From positions 1 to 9,933 of the forward strand of contig JBAXQC010000086.1 of the NCBI GenBank assembly GCA_037131955.1: 9,933 bases of DNA, in the 5' to 3' direction. Origin of the DNA: CAIMMJ01 sp037131955 (GTDB taxonomy: Bacteria; Bacteroidota; Bacteroidia; UBA4408). The notes beneath the pieces were generated by a model. That model saw only the letters and a program-made list of their open reading frames with translations. It was not told where the DNA came from and searched no databases. Shown in pieces: positions 1 through 6,715 of this stretch (position 1 is the stretch's first letter; every line of letters begins with the position of its first letter). The position numbers and the translations under genes are program-made.

Positions 1-123
1 TGGGATGGCAAAACCCGCAGCGGTTTAGAGTGTCCAGATGGAACATATTTCTACCTAATAAACGCAAGCACTTTGCGGGGAAAAACTCTTACTCAAAAAG
101 GTTACTTGAGTTTATTTAGGTAA
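1..123 (+). CDS. C-terminal end of a gliding-motility-associated / T9SS type B sorting domain protein (partial)
   Basis: The frame is open from the first base and ends in TAA at 121-123, giving the last 40 residues of a protein whose start lies outside the window. The visible part contains WDG near its beginning, then PDGTYFYLI, and ends in KGYLSLFR. This order (WDG, then PDGTYFY, then a short K-G-Y/hydrophobic/R end) matches the last strands of the gliding-motility-associated C-terminal domain (CHU_C, TIGR04131 type). That domain directs outer-membrane export and surface attachment through the type IX secretion system in Bacteroidetes. The passenger is therefore probably a large secreted or surface protein such as an adhesin or repeat protein, but nothing of it is visible. 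No convincing terminator hairpin follows the stop. The domain call is strong for such a short piece because the motif order is characteristic; the function of the whole protein is unknown. Confidence 0.8.
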   Translation, partial: WDGKTRSGLECPDGTYFYLINASTLRGKTLTQKGYLSLFR

Positions 124-412
124 AGTATTTTTTTCTACATCTCTTAAATTCAACTCATCATTTATGCTTCTTGTTTGCTTATTTGCATGGATCGCTTAAT
201 TGTTCTGCTTTTTGCTTCTCTAAGTATGAGTTTGTTTAAATACTAGCAATTGTATAAAAGCTAATTTTTTTAATACATGTTGGGGTGGAGTAAATTCTTA
301 TCCTAAAATTCCGAAATTCAACTTGGCAGGCATACAAAACAACAAAACCTCGCCTTCCAATTTATCTATATTCGGCCCAATAGAACTTAATCACTTATTT
401 ATTTGCAGTAAG
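124..412. other. Gene-free spacer between two convergent genes
   Basis: This 289-base A/T-rich stretch separates the end of the T9SS-sorted protein (+) from the end of the PIN toxin gene (-). All frames are broken by stops, and I found no RNA gene. A weak CCGAA/TTCGG pairing with a long loop around 311-375 is too poor to call a terminator. Short TGCTT repeats around 165-215 look like simple composition bias. Confidence 0.6.
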
Positions 413-835
413 TTAATTATCCTTTATCAATTTCCACAAATGCTCTGGCGAAAACACAGGTATTTCGCTTAGTTTAAAGTCTCTTATATTTCTTGTAACT
501 ATGCAGTCTATGTTTTTAACCGAAGAGGCAGATGATATTTGTATTGCATCCTCAAAATTCTTGTGAACAGATTTTAGGCTCTTTTTTACTACATCTATGT
601 CCACACCAACAATCGAAATAATATCTAATAAATCAGAAAGGATATTTCTTAGCACAATTTCATCAACATATTTTTTTAATACATAATGAGTGGTTGCAAT
701 GGATTGAGAGGATGTAAACAAATGAACTTTTTTCTTTTCTGCAAGAGCAAAAATATCTATAGCAAACTTGCTAAATGGTTTTCTATCGGCAATTAAGTCC
801 AATAGGATATTGGTATCTACAAAAATTCTTTTCAT
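413..835 (-). CDS. PIN-domain ribonuclease toxin (VapC-like, PIN_3 type)
   Basis: This 140-residue protein is the size of a single PIN domain. It begins with FVDTNILLDL, where D7 is the first metal-binding acidic residue and N9 the usual neighbour. FEDAIQ follows at 94-99 (E95/D96), then the family signature IVTRNIRDF at 112-120 (T114, N116, D119). PIN toxins are Mg-dependent RNases that cleave tRNA or other RNAs when their antitoxin is lost. The second acidic residue of classical VapC (near residue 40-50) is not obvious: the stretch SQSIATTHYVL has no D or E, as I recall is common in the PIN_3 subgroup. The start ATG at 835 overlaps the antitoxin stop in an ATGA arrangement, which indicates translational coupling in one operon with the antitoxin first. 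The family call is strong; the toxic activity and RNA target are inferred. Confidence 0.88.
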   Translation of the reverse strand: MKRIFVDTNILLDLIADRKPFSKFAIDIFALAEKKKVHLFTSSQSIATTHYVLKKYVDEIVLRNILSDLLDIISIVGVDIDVVKKSLKSVHKNFEDAIQISSASSVKNIDCIVTRNIRDFKLSEIPVFSPEHLWKLIKDN

Positions 836-1074
836 AAATGTTTGCTCTCATAATAATTTCTTAATTCTTTTTCCTCATCAAATGATTTTGGCAATTTAAC
901 AGAGCCTATAATTTTTTTCAATTTTGGTGAAATCTTTTCTTCGTTTTTTTCATCTAAAATTGTAGTCAAATAATTTTCAATTAATTCAGACAAACTTTTT
1001 CCTGATGATTTTGCATAAGATTTTACCCTTTCAATGATTGATTCTTCTATGGTTAAAGTTAATTTGGTTTTCAT
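832..1074 (-). CDS. Antitoxin, DUF6364 / ribbon-helix-helix type, partner of the PIN toxin
   Basis: The 80-residue protein opens with KTKLTLTIEESIIERVKSYA and continues SGKSLSELIENYL (residues 25-36). This is the beta-strand, helix, helix layout of ribbon-helix-helix (Arc/MetJ/CopG-like) DNA-binding proteins, where the first strand inserts into the operator. The charged tail from about residue 41 contains KLPKSFDEEKELRNYYE, the segment expected to wrap and inhibit the PIN toxin; this tail is characteristic of DUF6364 family proteins. The gene precedes and overlaps the toxin by 4 bases. It probably represses its own promoter through the palindromes immediately upstream. No Shine-Dalgarno sequence is visible, because the palindrome TACACGTGTA abuts the ATG. 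Family assignment is by motif recognition; autoregulation is inferred. Confidence 0.83.
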   Translation of the reverse strand: MKTKLTLTIEESIIERVKSYAKSSGKSLSELIENYLTTILDEKNEEKISPKLKKIIGSVKLPKSFDEEKELRNYYESKHL

Positions 1075-1103
1075 TACACGTGTATTTTTTACAAAACTAC
1101 GTA
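1075..1103. promoter_or_regulatory. Candidate toxin-antitoxin operator: two ACGT-centred palindromes
   Basis: A perfect 10-bp palindrome TACACGTGTA (1075-1084) touches the antitoxin start codon, and a 6-bp palindrome TACGTA lies at 1098-1103. Their ACGT cores (1078-1081 and 1099-1102) are 21 bp apart, about two helical turns, so dimers bound at both sites would sit on the same DNA face. The second site overlaps the candidate -7 element. Ribbon-helix-helix antitoxins typically bind such paired short palindromes; binding here is inferred. Confidence 0.5.
1092..1099 (-). promoter_or_regulatory. Candidate promoter -7 element for the toxin-antitoxin operon
   Basis: On the minus strand the bases read TAGTTTTG, which fits the Bacteroidetes -7 consensus TAnnTTTG. 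It lies 17 nt from the antitoxin ATG, implying a leader of only about 10 nt that would contain the palindrome. No good TTTG is seen at the expected -33 distance, so the promoter is weak or dependent on other features. Confidence 0.4.
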
Positions 1104-1220
1104 AAATTTAAAAAAATTACAGTGCCAGAATAATTTTGTATCTAAGTAAAACTTAATTCAGCAATACACAAACCCAATAACAAGAAATTATAAAGAGTTT
1201 AATGTCTTTTTTATAATTGT

Positions 1221-1303
1221 GCTCAAAGGCTATTGTGTTCCAACTTTCATTTTTTCTTTTGTGAAACTTTGTGGCCTCGGCGGAGTGGAATAGCCTTTGG
1301 AGC
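1221..1303. repeat. Imperfect inverted repeat with a 54-nt loop
   Basis: The left arm GCTCAAAGGCTATT (1221-1234) is complementary to the right arm AATAGCCTTTGGAGC (1289-1303), with one bulged G in the right arm. The stem is 14 base pairs. The loop contains the CTTTGTG heptamers and a short GC-rich patch. No T tract follows the right arm (AGCATAAAGT), so it does not look like a terminator for a + strand transcript. It could be a small mobile-element remnant, a structured RNA, or a dispersed intergenic repeat. Confidence 0.55.
1256..1273 (+). repeat. CTTTGTG heptamer pair, copy A of an intergenic repeat
   Basis: The bases CTTTTGTG (1256-1263) and CTTTGTG (1267-1273) are separated by AAA. The 16-base core TTTGTGAAACTTTGTG (1258-1273) recurs with one mismatch at 6717-6732 in another intergenic region of this window. 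Both copies are outside coding sequence and in the same orientation. Confidence 0.5.
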
Positions 1304-1355
1304 ATAAAGTAGGTGAATAAAAAAACTTTCTTACTCTACCAAAGACAAATTTTTT

Positions 1356-1363
1356 TAACTTTG
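1356..1363 (+). promoter_or_regulatory. Candidate pyrG promoter -7 element
   Basis: TAACTTTG matches the Bacteroidetes TAnnTTTG consensus exactly and ends 16 nt before the pyrG ATG, so transcription would begin around 1369-1371 with a leader of about 10 nt. The region at the expected -33 position (TTAC at 1331-1334, 21-nt spacer) is a weak match to TTTG. The leader has no Shine-Dalgarno sequence, as is usual in this phylum. Confidence 0.6.
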
Positions 1364-1379
1364 CATCAATCAATTCATT

Positions 1380-3014
1380 ATGCCATCTACTAAATATATT
1401 TTTGTTACGGGAGGAGTTACTTCATCATTGGGGAAAGGTATTATTTCTGCATCATTGGCCAAGTTATTGCAAAGCAGAGGATACAAAGTTACTATACAAA
1501 AACTCGATCCTTACATCAATATTGATCCGGGAACACTAAACCCTTATGAACATGGCGAATGTTTTGTTACTGATGATGGTGCTGAAACAGATTTAGATTT
1601 AGGCCATTACGAACGTTTTTTAAACGTCCCTACTTCTAGGGCAAACAACATCACCACCGGAAAAATTTATCAATCGGTAATTGACAAAGAAAGACAAGGA
1701 ATATTTTTAGGAAAAACAGTTCAAGTAATTCCTCACATAACAGATGAAATAAAATACAGAATTCGCTTGCTTGCCAAAGAAGGTGATTTTGATTTTGTGA
1801 TAACGGAAATTGGAGGTACGGTTGGTGATATAGAATCGCTTCCGTTTATTGAAGCTGTAAGACAAATGAAATGGGAATTGGGTTCAAGTGCTTTAGTTAT
1901 TCATTTAACCTTAATTCCATTTTTATCTGCAGCAGGAGAACTTAAAACAAAGCCAACGCAACACAGCGTAAAAATGTTGTTGGAATATGGTGTTCAGCCC
2001 GATGTTTTGGTATGCAGAACAGAACATCATTTGTCTAAAGAGTTGAGAAGAAAAATAGCATTATTTTGTAACGTAAGCCCAAGCGCCGTTATAGAGTCTA
2101 TTGATGCAAGTTCTATTTATGATGTTCCCTTGCTGATGAGAGAAGAGAAGTTGGACGAGGTTGTTTTAGAAAAACTAAGAATTGAAAATGCAAAACCTTC
2201 CAATATTGTTGAATGGGAAAATTTTGTAAAACGTTTAAAAAACCCTTCTCAAACAATTGATATTGGATTGGTAGGTAAATACATAGAATTAAAAGATAGT
2301 TACAAGTCAATTATTGAATCTTTTATTCATGCAGGTGTGGTAAATAATTGTAAAGTTAATATTCAGTGGATACACAGCGAAGAAATTAATGCTGAAAATG
2401 TTTCGTCTAAATTAAAAAAACTGCAGGGAGTATTGGTAGCTCCAGGCTTTGGCCACAGAGGAATTGAAGGGAAAATTACTGCTATAAAATTTGTAAGAGA
2501 AAACAACATTCCTTTTTTAGGAATTTGTTTGGGAATGCAATGTGCGGTTATAGAATTTGCTAGAAATGTGTTGGGCCACAAAGGTGCAAATTCCACCGAA
2601 ATGGATTCCGCAACGGCTTTTCCAGTAATTGATTTATTGGAGAGCCAAAAGAAGGTAAAAAACAAAGGCGGAACTATGCGATTAGGTAGTTTTCCGTGCA
2701 GCATAACACATGATTCCTTGGCCCACAAAATCTACGATTCAGATGTTATTAAAGAAAGGCACCGCCATAGATTTGAATTCAACAATGATTTTTTATCAGA
2801 ATTTGAATCTGCCGGCATGATTGCATCTGGATTTAATTCAGAACAAGGATTGGTAGAAATTGTAGAACTAAACAATCATCCTTGGTTTGTTGGTGTGCAG
2901 TTTCATCCCGAATACAAAAGCACTGTAGAAAAGCCACATCCATTATTTGCGAGCTTTGTGGGAGCAGCAATGAAACAATTGACTGCAAAAGAAAAGAGTG
3001 CTTTAGAAAATTAA
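1380..3014 (+). CDS. pyrG: CTP synthase
   Basis: This 544-residue protein matches the usual length of CTP synthase, which converts UTP to CTP using ATP and glutamine-derived ammonia in the cytoplasm. The N-terminal amidoligase domain (about 1-275) carries the P-loop GGVTSSLGKG at 11-20 (K19), the ETDLDLGHYERF segment at 69-80, and ITEIGGTVGD at 141-150 with the Mg-binding E143. The C-terminal class I glutamine amidotransferase domain (about 290-535) has the nucleophile C383 in GICLGMQ, and H509 and E511 in FHPEY, completing the triad. The oxyanion-loop region reads VAPGFGHRG (353-361) rather than the E. coli-like PGGFG, a variant I recall from Bacteroidetes. The start is supported by the promoter only 16 nt upstream. 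The gene is probably monocistronic: a hairpin terminator follows and the next gene is convergent. The call is essentially certain. Confidence 0.98.
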   Translation: MPSTKYIFVTGGVTSSLGKGIISASLAKLLQSRGYKVTIQKLDPYINIDPGTLNPYEHGECFVTDDGAETDLDLGHYERFLNVPTSRANNITTGKIYQSVIDKERQGIFLGKTVQVIPHITDEIKYRIRLLAKEGDFDFVITEIGGTVGDIESLPFIEAVRQMKWELGSSALVIHLTLIPFLSAAGELKTKPTQHSVKMLLEYGVQPDVLVCRTEHHLSKELRRKIALFCNVSPSAVIESIDASSIYDVPLLMREEKLDEVVLEKLRIENAKPSNIVEWENFVKRLKNPSQTIDIGLVGKYIELKDSYKSIIESFIHAGVVNNCKVNIQWIHSEEINAENVSSKLKKLQGVLVAPGFGHRGIEGKITAIKFVRENNIPFLGICLGMQCAVIEFARNVLGHKGANSTEMDSATAFPVIDLLESQKKVKNKGGTMRLGSFPCSITHDSLAHKIYDSDVIKERHRHRFEFNNDFLSEFESAGMIASGFNSEQGLVEIVELNNHPWFVGVQFHPEYKSTVEKPHPLFASFVGAAMKQLTAKEKSALEN

Positions 3015-3031
3015 TTTTTTTTAATAAAAAC

Positions 3032-3065
3032 AAAAACCCGAACCATTCACTGATTCGGGTTTTTT
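3032..3065. terminator. Bidirectional intrinsic terminator between pyrG and sdhB
   Basis: The stem AAAAACCCGAA (3032-3042) pairs with TTCGGGTTTTT (3054-3064) across an 11-nt loop. On the + strand it ends in a T run directly after the GC part; on the - strand the hairpin is also followed by a T-rich tail. It sits 17 nt after the pyrG stop and about 18 nt beyond the sdhB stop, so it can end both convergent transcripts. Confidence 0.85.
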
Positions 3066-3083
3066 ATTCAATTTATTTTTAAC

Positions 3084-3827
3084 CTATTTCATTATGCTAG
3101 CTGCCAGAAAATCTCTGTTTAACCTTGCAATGTTTGATATTGAAATTTCTTTTGGACATTCTGCTTCGCAAGCCCCAGTGTTGGTGCAAGAACCAAATCC
3201 TTCTTCTTCCATGGTGTTTACCATTGCCAACACTCTTTCGCTTCGTTCAGATTGCCCTTGTGGCAACAAAGCAAACTGAGAAACTTTTGCACTAACGAAC
3301 AACATTGCCGAAGCATTTTTGCAAGCAGCCACACAAGCACCACAACCTATACAGGCTGCAGCATCCATAGATAAATCAGCGTTTTCTTTGTTTACAGGTG
3401 TTGAGTTTGCATCTTGTGCCTGACCTGTGTTTACGGATATAAAACCTCCAGCTTGAATTATTTTATCAAAGGAAGATCTATCAACCGACAAATCTCTTAG
3501 CACCGGGAAAGAGGAAGCTCTCCAAGGTTCAATGGTAATGGTTTCGCCATCAGAAAAATTTCTCATGTATAATTGACAAGTGGTGGTTGCTCTTTTTGGT
3601 CCATGAGCTCTTCCGTTTATGTACATGCTACACATGCCGCAAATACCTTCTCTGCAATCGTGGTCAAACACAACAGGCTCCTCTCCTTTTCTAACGAGGT
3701 TTTCGTTTAGAACATCAATCATTTCTAAAAAAGACATGTCAGCATTTACATCAGAAATTTGATAATCAACAAATTTGCCGGCAGTGTTTGTATTTTTTTG
3801 TCTCCAGATTTTTAAAGTAAATTTCAT
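3084..3827 (-). CDS. sdhB: Succinate dehydrogenase / fumarate reductase iron-sulfur subunit
   Basis: This 247-residue subunit passes electrons from the flavoprotein to the membrane cytochrome in complex II. The N-terminal ferredoxin-like domain holds the [2Fe-2S] ligands in CREGICGMC (C58, C63, C66) plus C84. The C-terminal domain has CIGCGACVAAC (C159, C162, C165 for [4Fe-4S], C169 for [3Fe-4S]), then C214, C220 and C224 in the SCTNTGACEAECP segment, so all three clusters have their ligands. I chose the ATG at 3827, giving MKFTLKIWRQK, the usual beginning in related proteins. An in-frame TTG at 3833 would add two residues and is less likely. The gene is last in sdhC-sdhA-sdhB, 20 nt after sdhA, and is followed by the shared terminator. 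No frame damage is seen. Confidence 0.96.
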   Translation of the reverse strand: MKFTLKIWRQKNTNTAGKFVDYQISDVNADMSFLEMIDVLNENLVRKGEEPVVFDHDCREGICGMCSMYINGRAHGPKRATTTCQLYMRNFSDGETITIEPWRASSFPVLRDLSVDRSSFDKIIQAGGFISVNTGQAQDANSTPVNKENADLSMDAAACIGCGACVAACKNASAMLFVSAKVSQFALLPQGQSERSERVLAMVNTMEEEGFGSCTNTGACEAECPKEISISNIARLNRDFLAASIMK

Positions 3828-3847
3828 AGTCAAAGGTTATTAATTTT

Positions 3848-5761
3848 TTATTTATACGACCTTACAGCCAACTTAATATTTTCGAATTTTAATTCTTCTT
3901 TGTGTAAAACTGGGTCAGCATCTATGCCATTAAACTCCCAAGCAGCCACATAAGCATAATCGTTGTCGTTTCTTTTTGCTTCTCCTGCGTCTTGGTATTC
4001 TGTTCTAAAGTGTCCTCCGCAAGATTCGTTTCTGTTTAGTGCATCAACAACCATTAATTCTCCCAACTCAATAAAATCAGCTACTCTGCCTGCTTTGTCT
4101 AATTCAGGATTCATTTCATCTACACCTCCCGGAACATTTACATCGCTCCAAAATTCTTTACGTATTTGCTTTATTAATTCTCTGGCTTTTTCTAAACCTT
4201 CTTTTGTTCTTGCCATTCCGCAATAATCCCACATTACTTTTCCAAGTTCTTTGTGAAAATCATCAACTGTTCTTTTTCCTTTTATTGAAATAAGCTTACT
4301 GTATCTTTCTTTTACTTCATTTTCAGCTTCCAAAAAGGCAGGATGATCTGTAGAAATTGGTTTTGTAAAAATTTCATCTGCCAAATAATTTCCAATGGTA
4401 TAAGGCAACACAAAATACCCATCAGCCAAACCTTGCATCAGTGCAGATGCACCTAAACGGTTTGCTCCATGGTCAGAAAAATTTGCTTCGCCAATAGCAT
4501 ACAAACCGGGAACAGTTGTCATTAAATTATAATCTACCCATGTTCCTCCCATAGTATAGTGCACTGCAGGATAAATTCTCATGGGCATTTCGTAAGGATT
4601 TTCGTTGGTGATGTGTTCGTACATGTCGAACAAATTTCCATAACGAGCTTCAACAACTGATTTTCCTAATCTGTTAATTGCGTCTGCAAAGTCTAAGTAA
4701 ACAGCCAAGCCCGATACACCCACTCCTCTACCATCGTCGCAAGCTTCTTTGGCAGCACGAGATGCAATGTCTCTAGGTGCTAAATTTCCAAATGAAGGAT
4801 ATTTTCTTTCCAAGAAATAATCTCTGTCTTCTTCCGGAATGTCTTGTGGGCGTTTTTTTGAATCTTCTTTTTTCTTTGGCACCCAAACTCTTCCATCGTT
4901 TCTTAATGATTCCGACATCAATGTTAATTTAGATTGATATGAACCTGTAACAGGAACACATGTTGGATGTATTTGAGTAAAACAAGGATTTCCGAAAAAT
5001 GCACCTTTTTTATATGCTTTCCAAGATGCAGTAACGTTTGATCCCATGGCGTTGGTAGACAAGAAAAATACATTTCCATATCCGCCAGTGGCAAGCACAA
5101 CGGCATGACCAAAGAACTTTTCTAATTTTCCATTTATTAAATTTCTTGCAATAATACCTCTTGCTTTTCCGTCTATATTTACAAGCTCTACCATTTCGTG
5201 ACGGGTGTATTGCTTAACGTTGCCTAAACCAACTTGTCTTTCTAGAGCAGAGTATGCTCCCAACAACAATTGCTGACCTGTTTGACCTCTTGCATAAAAA
5301 GTACGTGAAACCTGTGATCCACCAAAAGAACGGTTGTCTAATAAACCTCCGTACTCTCTTGCAAATGGAACGCCTTGCGCCACACATTGGTCAATGATGT
5401 CAACACTTACTTCGGCAAGCCTATGAACGTTTGCTTCTCTGGCTCTGAAATCTCCGCCTTTAATAGTATCGTAAAATAAACGATGAACACTATCACCGTC
5501 GTTTTTATAATTTTTTGCAGCATTTATACCGCCTTGTGCAGCAATTGAATGAGCTCTTCTAGGGCTATCCTGAAAGCAAAACACTTTTACGTTGTAGCCC
5601 AATTCGCCTAATGTTGCGGCGGCAGCACCACCAGCTAATCCTGTGCCAATAACCAACACATCAATTTTTCTTTTATTGGCAGGATTTACCAACTTTATAC
5701 TTGACTTGTGTTTTGTCCATTTTTCTTCTAATGGACCTTCGGGAATTCTGGAATCTAACAT
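3848..5761 (-). CDS. sdhA: Succinate dehydrogenase / fumarate reductase flavoprotein subunit
   Basis: This 637-residue catalytic subunit oxidises succinate to fumarate using covalently bound FAD and acts on the inner face of the cytoplasmic membrane. The FAD-binding motif VLVIGTGLAGGAAA lies at 35-48. H71 in RRAHSIAAQGG is the expected FAD-linking histidine, and a second dinucleotide-binding segment VVLATGGYGN is at 221-230. Active-site elements are visible: HPTCVP at 265-270, APRDIASRA at 328-336 (R330, expected proton shuttle), H401 in VHYTMGG, and R435 in ANRLGASALM. The C-terminal helical domain includes MVVDALNRNES (570-580) and GGHFRTEY. The length and the short N-terminal extension before the FAD motif fit the Bacteroidetes type that pairs with a five-helix cytochrome b. 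The gene starts 23 nt after sdhC and is followed by sdhB. The direction of catalysis in vivo (oxidase or fumarate reductase) cannot be read from sequence. Confidence 0.97.
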   Translation of the reverse strand: MLDSRIPEGPLEEKWTKHKSSIKLVNPANKRKIDVLVIGTGLAGGAAAATLGELGYNVKVFCFQDSPRRAHSIAAQGGINAAKNYKNDGDSVHRLFYDTIKGGDFRAREANVHRLAEVSVDIIDQCVAQGVPFAREYGGLLDNRSFGGSQVSRTFYARGQTGQQLLLGAYSALERQVGLGNVKQYTRHEMVELVNIDGKARGIIARNLINGKLEKFFGHAVVLATGGYGNVFFLSTNAMGSNVTASWKAYKKGAFFGNPCFTQIHPTCVPVTGSYQSKLTLMSESLRNDGRVWVPKKKEDSKKRPQDIPEEDRDYFLERKYPSFGNLAPRDIASRAAKEACDDGRGVGVSGLAVYLDFADAINRLGKSVVEARYGNLFDMYEHITNENPYEMPMRIYPAVHYTMGGTWVDYNLMTTVPGLYAIGEANFSDHGANRLGASALMQGLADGYFVLPYTIGNYLADEIFTKPISTDHPAFLEAENEVKERYSKLISIKGKRTVDDFHKELGKVMWDYCGMARTKEGLEKARELIKQIRKEFWSDVNVPGGVDEMNPELDKAGRVADFIELGELMVVDALNRNESCGGHFRTEYQDAGEAKRNDNDYAYVAAWEFNGIDADPVLHKEELKFENIKLAVRSYK

Positions 5762-5784
5762 AACTTATTGTTTATAGAATTAAA

Positions 5785-6552
5785 TTATTTGATAAAGAAA
5801 AAATACAATGGCATTATTGCAAATAAAGCAGGGACAATTATAGAAAATCCATAACCAAGGGTTTTTATTATGGGCGAATATCGTTTGTGATTTATCCCCA
5901 CAGTTTGAAAAGCACTTGCAAAGCCATGCCACAAGTGAAACCCAATAGCAATTTGAGCTATAACATACAACAATACTAGCAACGCCTCTTCTGAGAATTC
6001 TGTTGTAACCTCTTTGTATAAATCCTTTACGATTACTTGCCTTACAGTTCCATAAGAACTTGGAGCCACTTCCTCTAAGTTTTGTGTACTCATGGTTTTC
6101 CCTTCCGGTGAAACGTATTCAAAATACGACATCATTGGCACTTCGCCAAACTTCATTTCGTACCAAAAATTTTGCATGTGTACCACAATAAAAACCAGGA
6201 TAATTGTGCCTAAAATTCCCATGTTTCTAGAAGACCAAATACTATTGGTCTTTGGGTTGTTGTAGCCATAACTTACAGGCCTTGCTTTTTTATTTTTTAT
6301 GGTTAAAGCCAAACTAGTAAAAACATGCAATAAAATAAGTGCATAATTTACGTAAGCAATTATTTTTATTAATGGGTTGGTGGTCATGAATTTTGTGTAG
6401 GTGTTAAACGCAAATCCGCCGTCGTTTTTAAACAACTGTAAATTACCAATTAGATGTACAATTAAAAATGTACACAAAAACAAACCAGAAATCGCCATCA
6501 ATAGTTTTTTACCAATGGTTGAACTGAACAAGGGTTTAACAGAATACTTCAT
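5785..6552 (-). CDS. sdhC: Succinate dehydrogenase cytochrome b subunit (b558 family, five helices)
   Basis: This 255-residue integral membrane protein anchors complex II and exchanges electrons with menaquinone. Five hydrophobic segments lie near 16-38, 62-84, 112-130, 188-212 and 228-253, the single-polypeptide di-heme layout of type B succinate:quinone oxidoreductases. Candidate heme-ligand histidines are H33 (FLIVHLIGN), H76 (ILLHVFTS), H125 (VVHMQNFW) and H206 or H209 (GFHLWHGFASAFQ). The last motif, with the following NHKRYSPIIK, is typical of the family. The loop between helices 3 and 4 (about 131-187) is hydrophilic and looks longer than I expect for the family, which makes the whole protein longer than usual. 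It is first in the operon, with a good promoter upstream and no separate sdhD, as expected for this type. Confidence 0.95.
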   Translation of the reverse strand: MKYSVKPLFSSTIGKKLLMAISGLFLCTFLIVHLIGNLQLFKNDGGFAFNTYTKFMTTNPLIKIIAYVNYALILLHVFTSLALTIKNKKARPVSYGYNNPKTNSIWSSRNMGILGTIILVFIVVHMQNFWYEMKFGEVPMMSYFEYVSPEGKTMSTQNLEEVAPSSYGTVRQVIVKDLYKEVTTEFSEEALLVLLYVIAQIAIGFHLWHGFASAFQTVGINHKRYSPIIKTLGYGFSIIVPALFAIMPLYFFFIK

Positions 6553-6587
6553 AATATTTTAGAAATTTTGCTTTTTTTTTAGTCCCG

Positions 6588-6618
6588 CAAATTTACTATC
6601 AAAGTTTGTTAATGCAAC
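6588..6618 (-). promoter_or_regulatory. Candidate promoter of the sdhCAB operon
   Basis: On the minus strand the -7 element TAAATTTG (6595 to 6588) matches TAnnTTTG, and GTTG (6618 to 6615) is a three-of-four match to the -33 TTTG with a 19-nt spacer. Transcription would start near 6582, leaving a leader of about 30 nt that is A-rich and lacks a Shine-Dalgarno sequence. This is among the best-formed promoters in the window. Confidence 0.65.
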
Positions 6619-6715
6619 CATAAACTAAAATTGATTGTGTTTGGTTTAAAAATATACGCTATTTAGAATTGTTATAAACAACAATAATCCTTCAACAAAT
6701 TAATACATGCTCCTT

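Larger units (their letters stand above)
1104..1355. other. Gene-free region between divergent toxin-antitoxin and pyrG units
   Basis: No reading frame with coding character is present between the antitoxin promoter and the pyrG promoter. The only structure I see is the inverted repeat at 1221-1303 and the CTTTGTG-type heptamers in its loop, listed separately. Nothing resembles a tRNA or a known riboswitch. The stretch 1274-1287 (CCTCGGCGGAGTGG) is much more GC-rich than its surroundings. Confidence 0.55.

Noticed and set aside
311..375. Possible terminator hairpin (CCGAA ... TTCGG) between the first two genes
   Set aside because: The pairing is short, interrupted and has a long loop; no T run follows at a suitable distance.
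2113..3082. Several open frames overlapping pyrG on the minus strand and around its 3' end (2113-2310, 2363-2728, 2833-3033, 2882-3082)
   Set aside because: They are shadows of pyrG in other frames, with no family motifs, promoters or sensible starts.
3828..3833. TTG start two codons upstream in sdhB
   Set aside because: The ATG at 3827 gives the usual N-terminus of the family; the TTG adds only two residues and has no supporting ribosome binding site.
3094..5112. Open frames inside sdhB and sdhA (3094-3279, 3963-4226, 4924-5112)
   Set aside because: They overlap strongly supported genes and have no recognisable protein features of their own.
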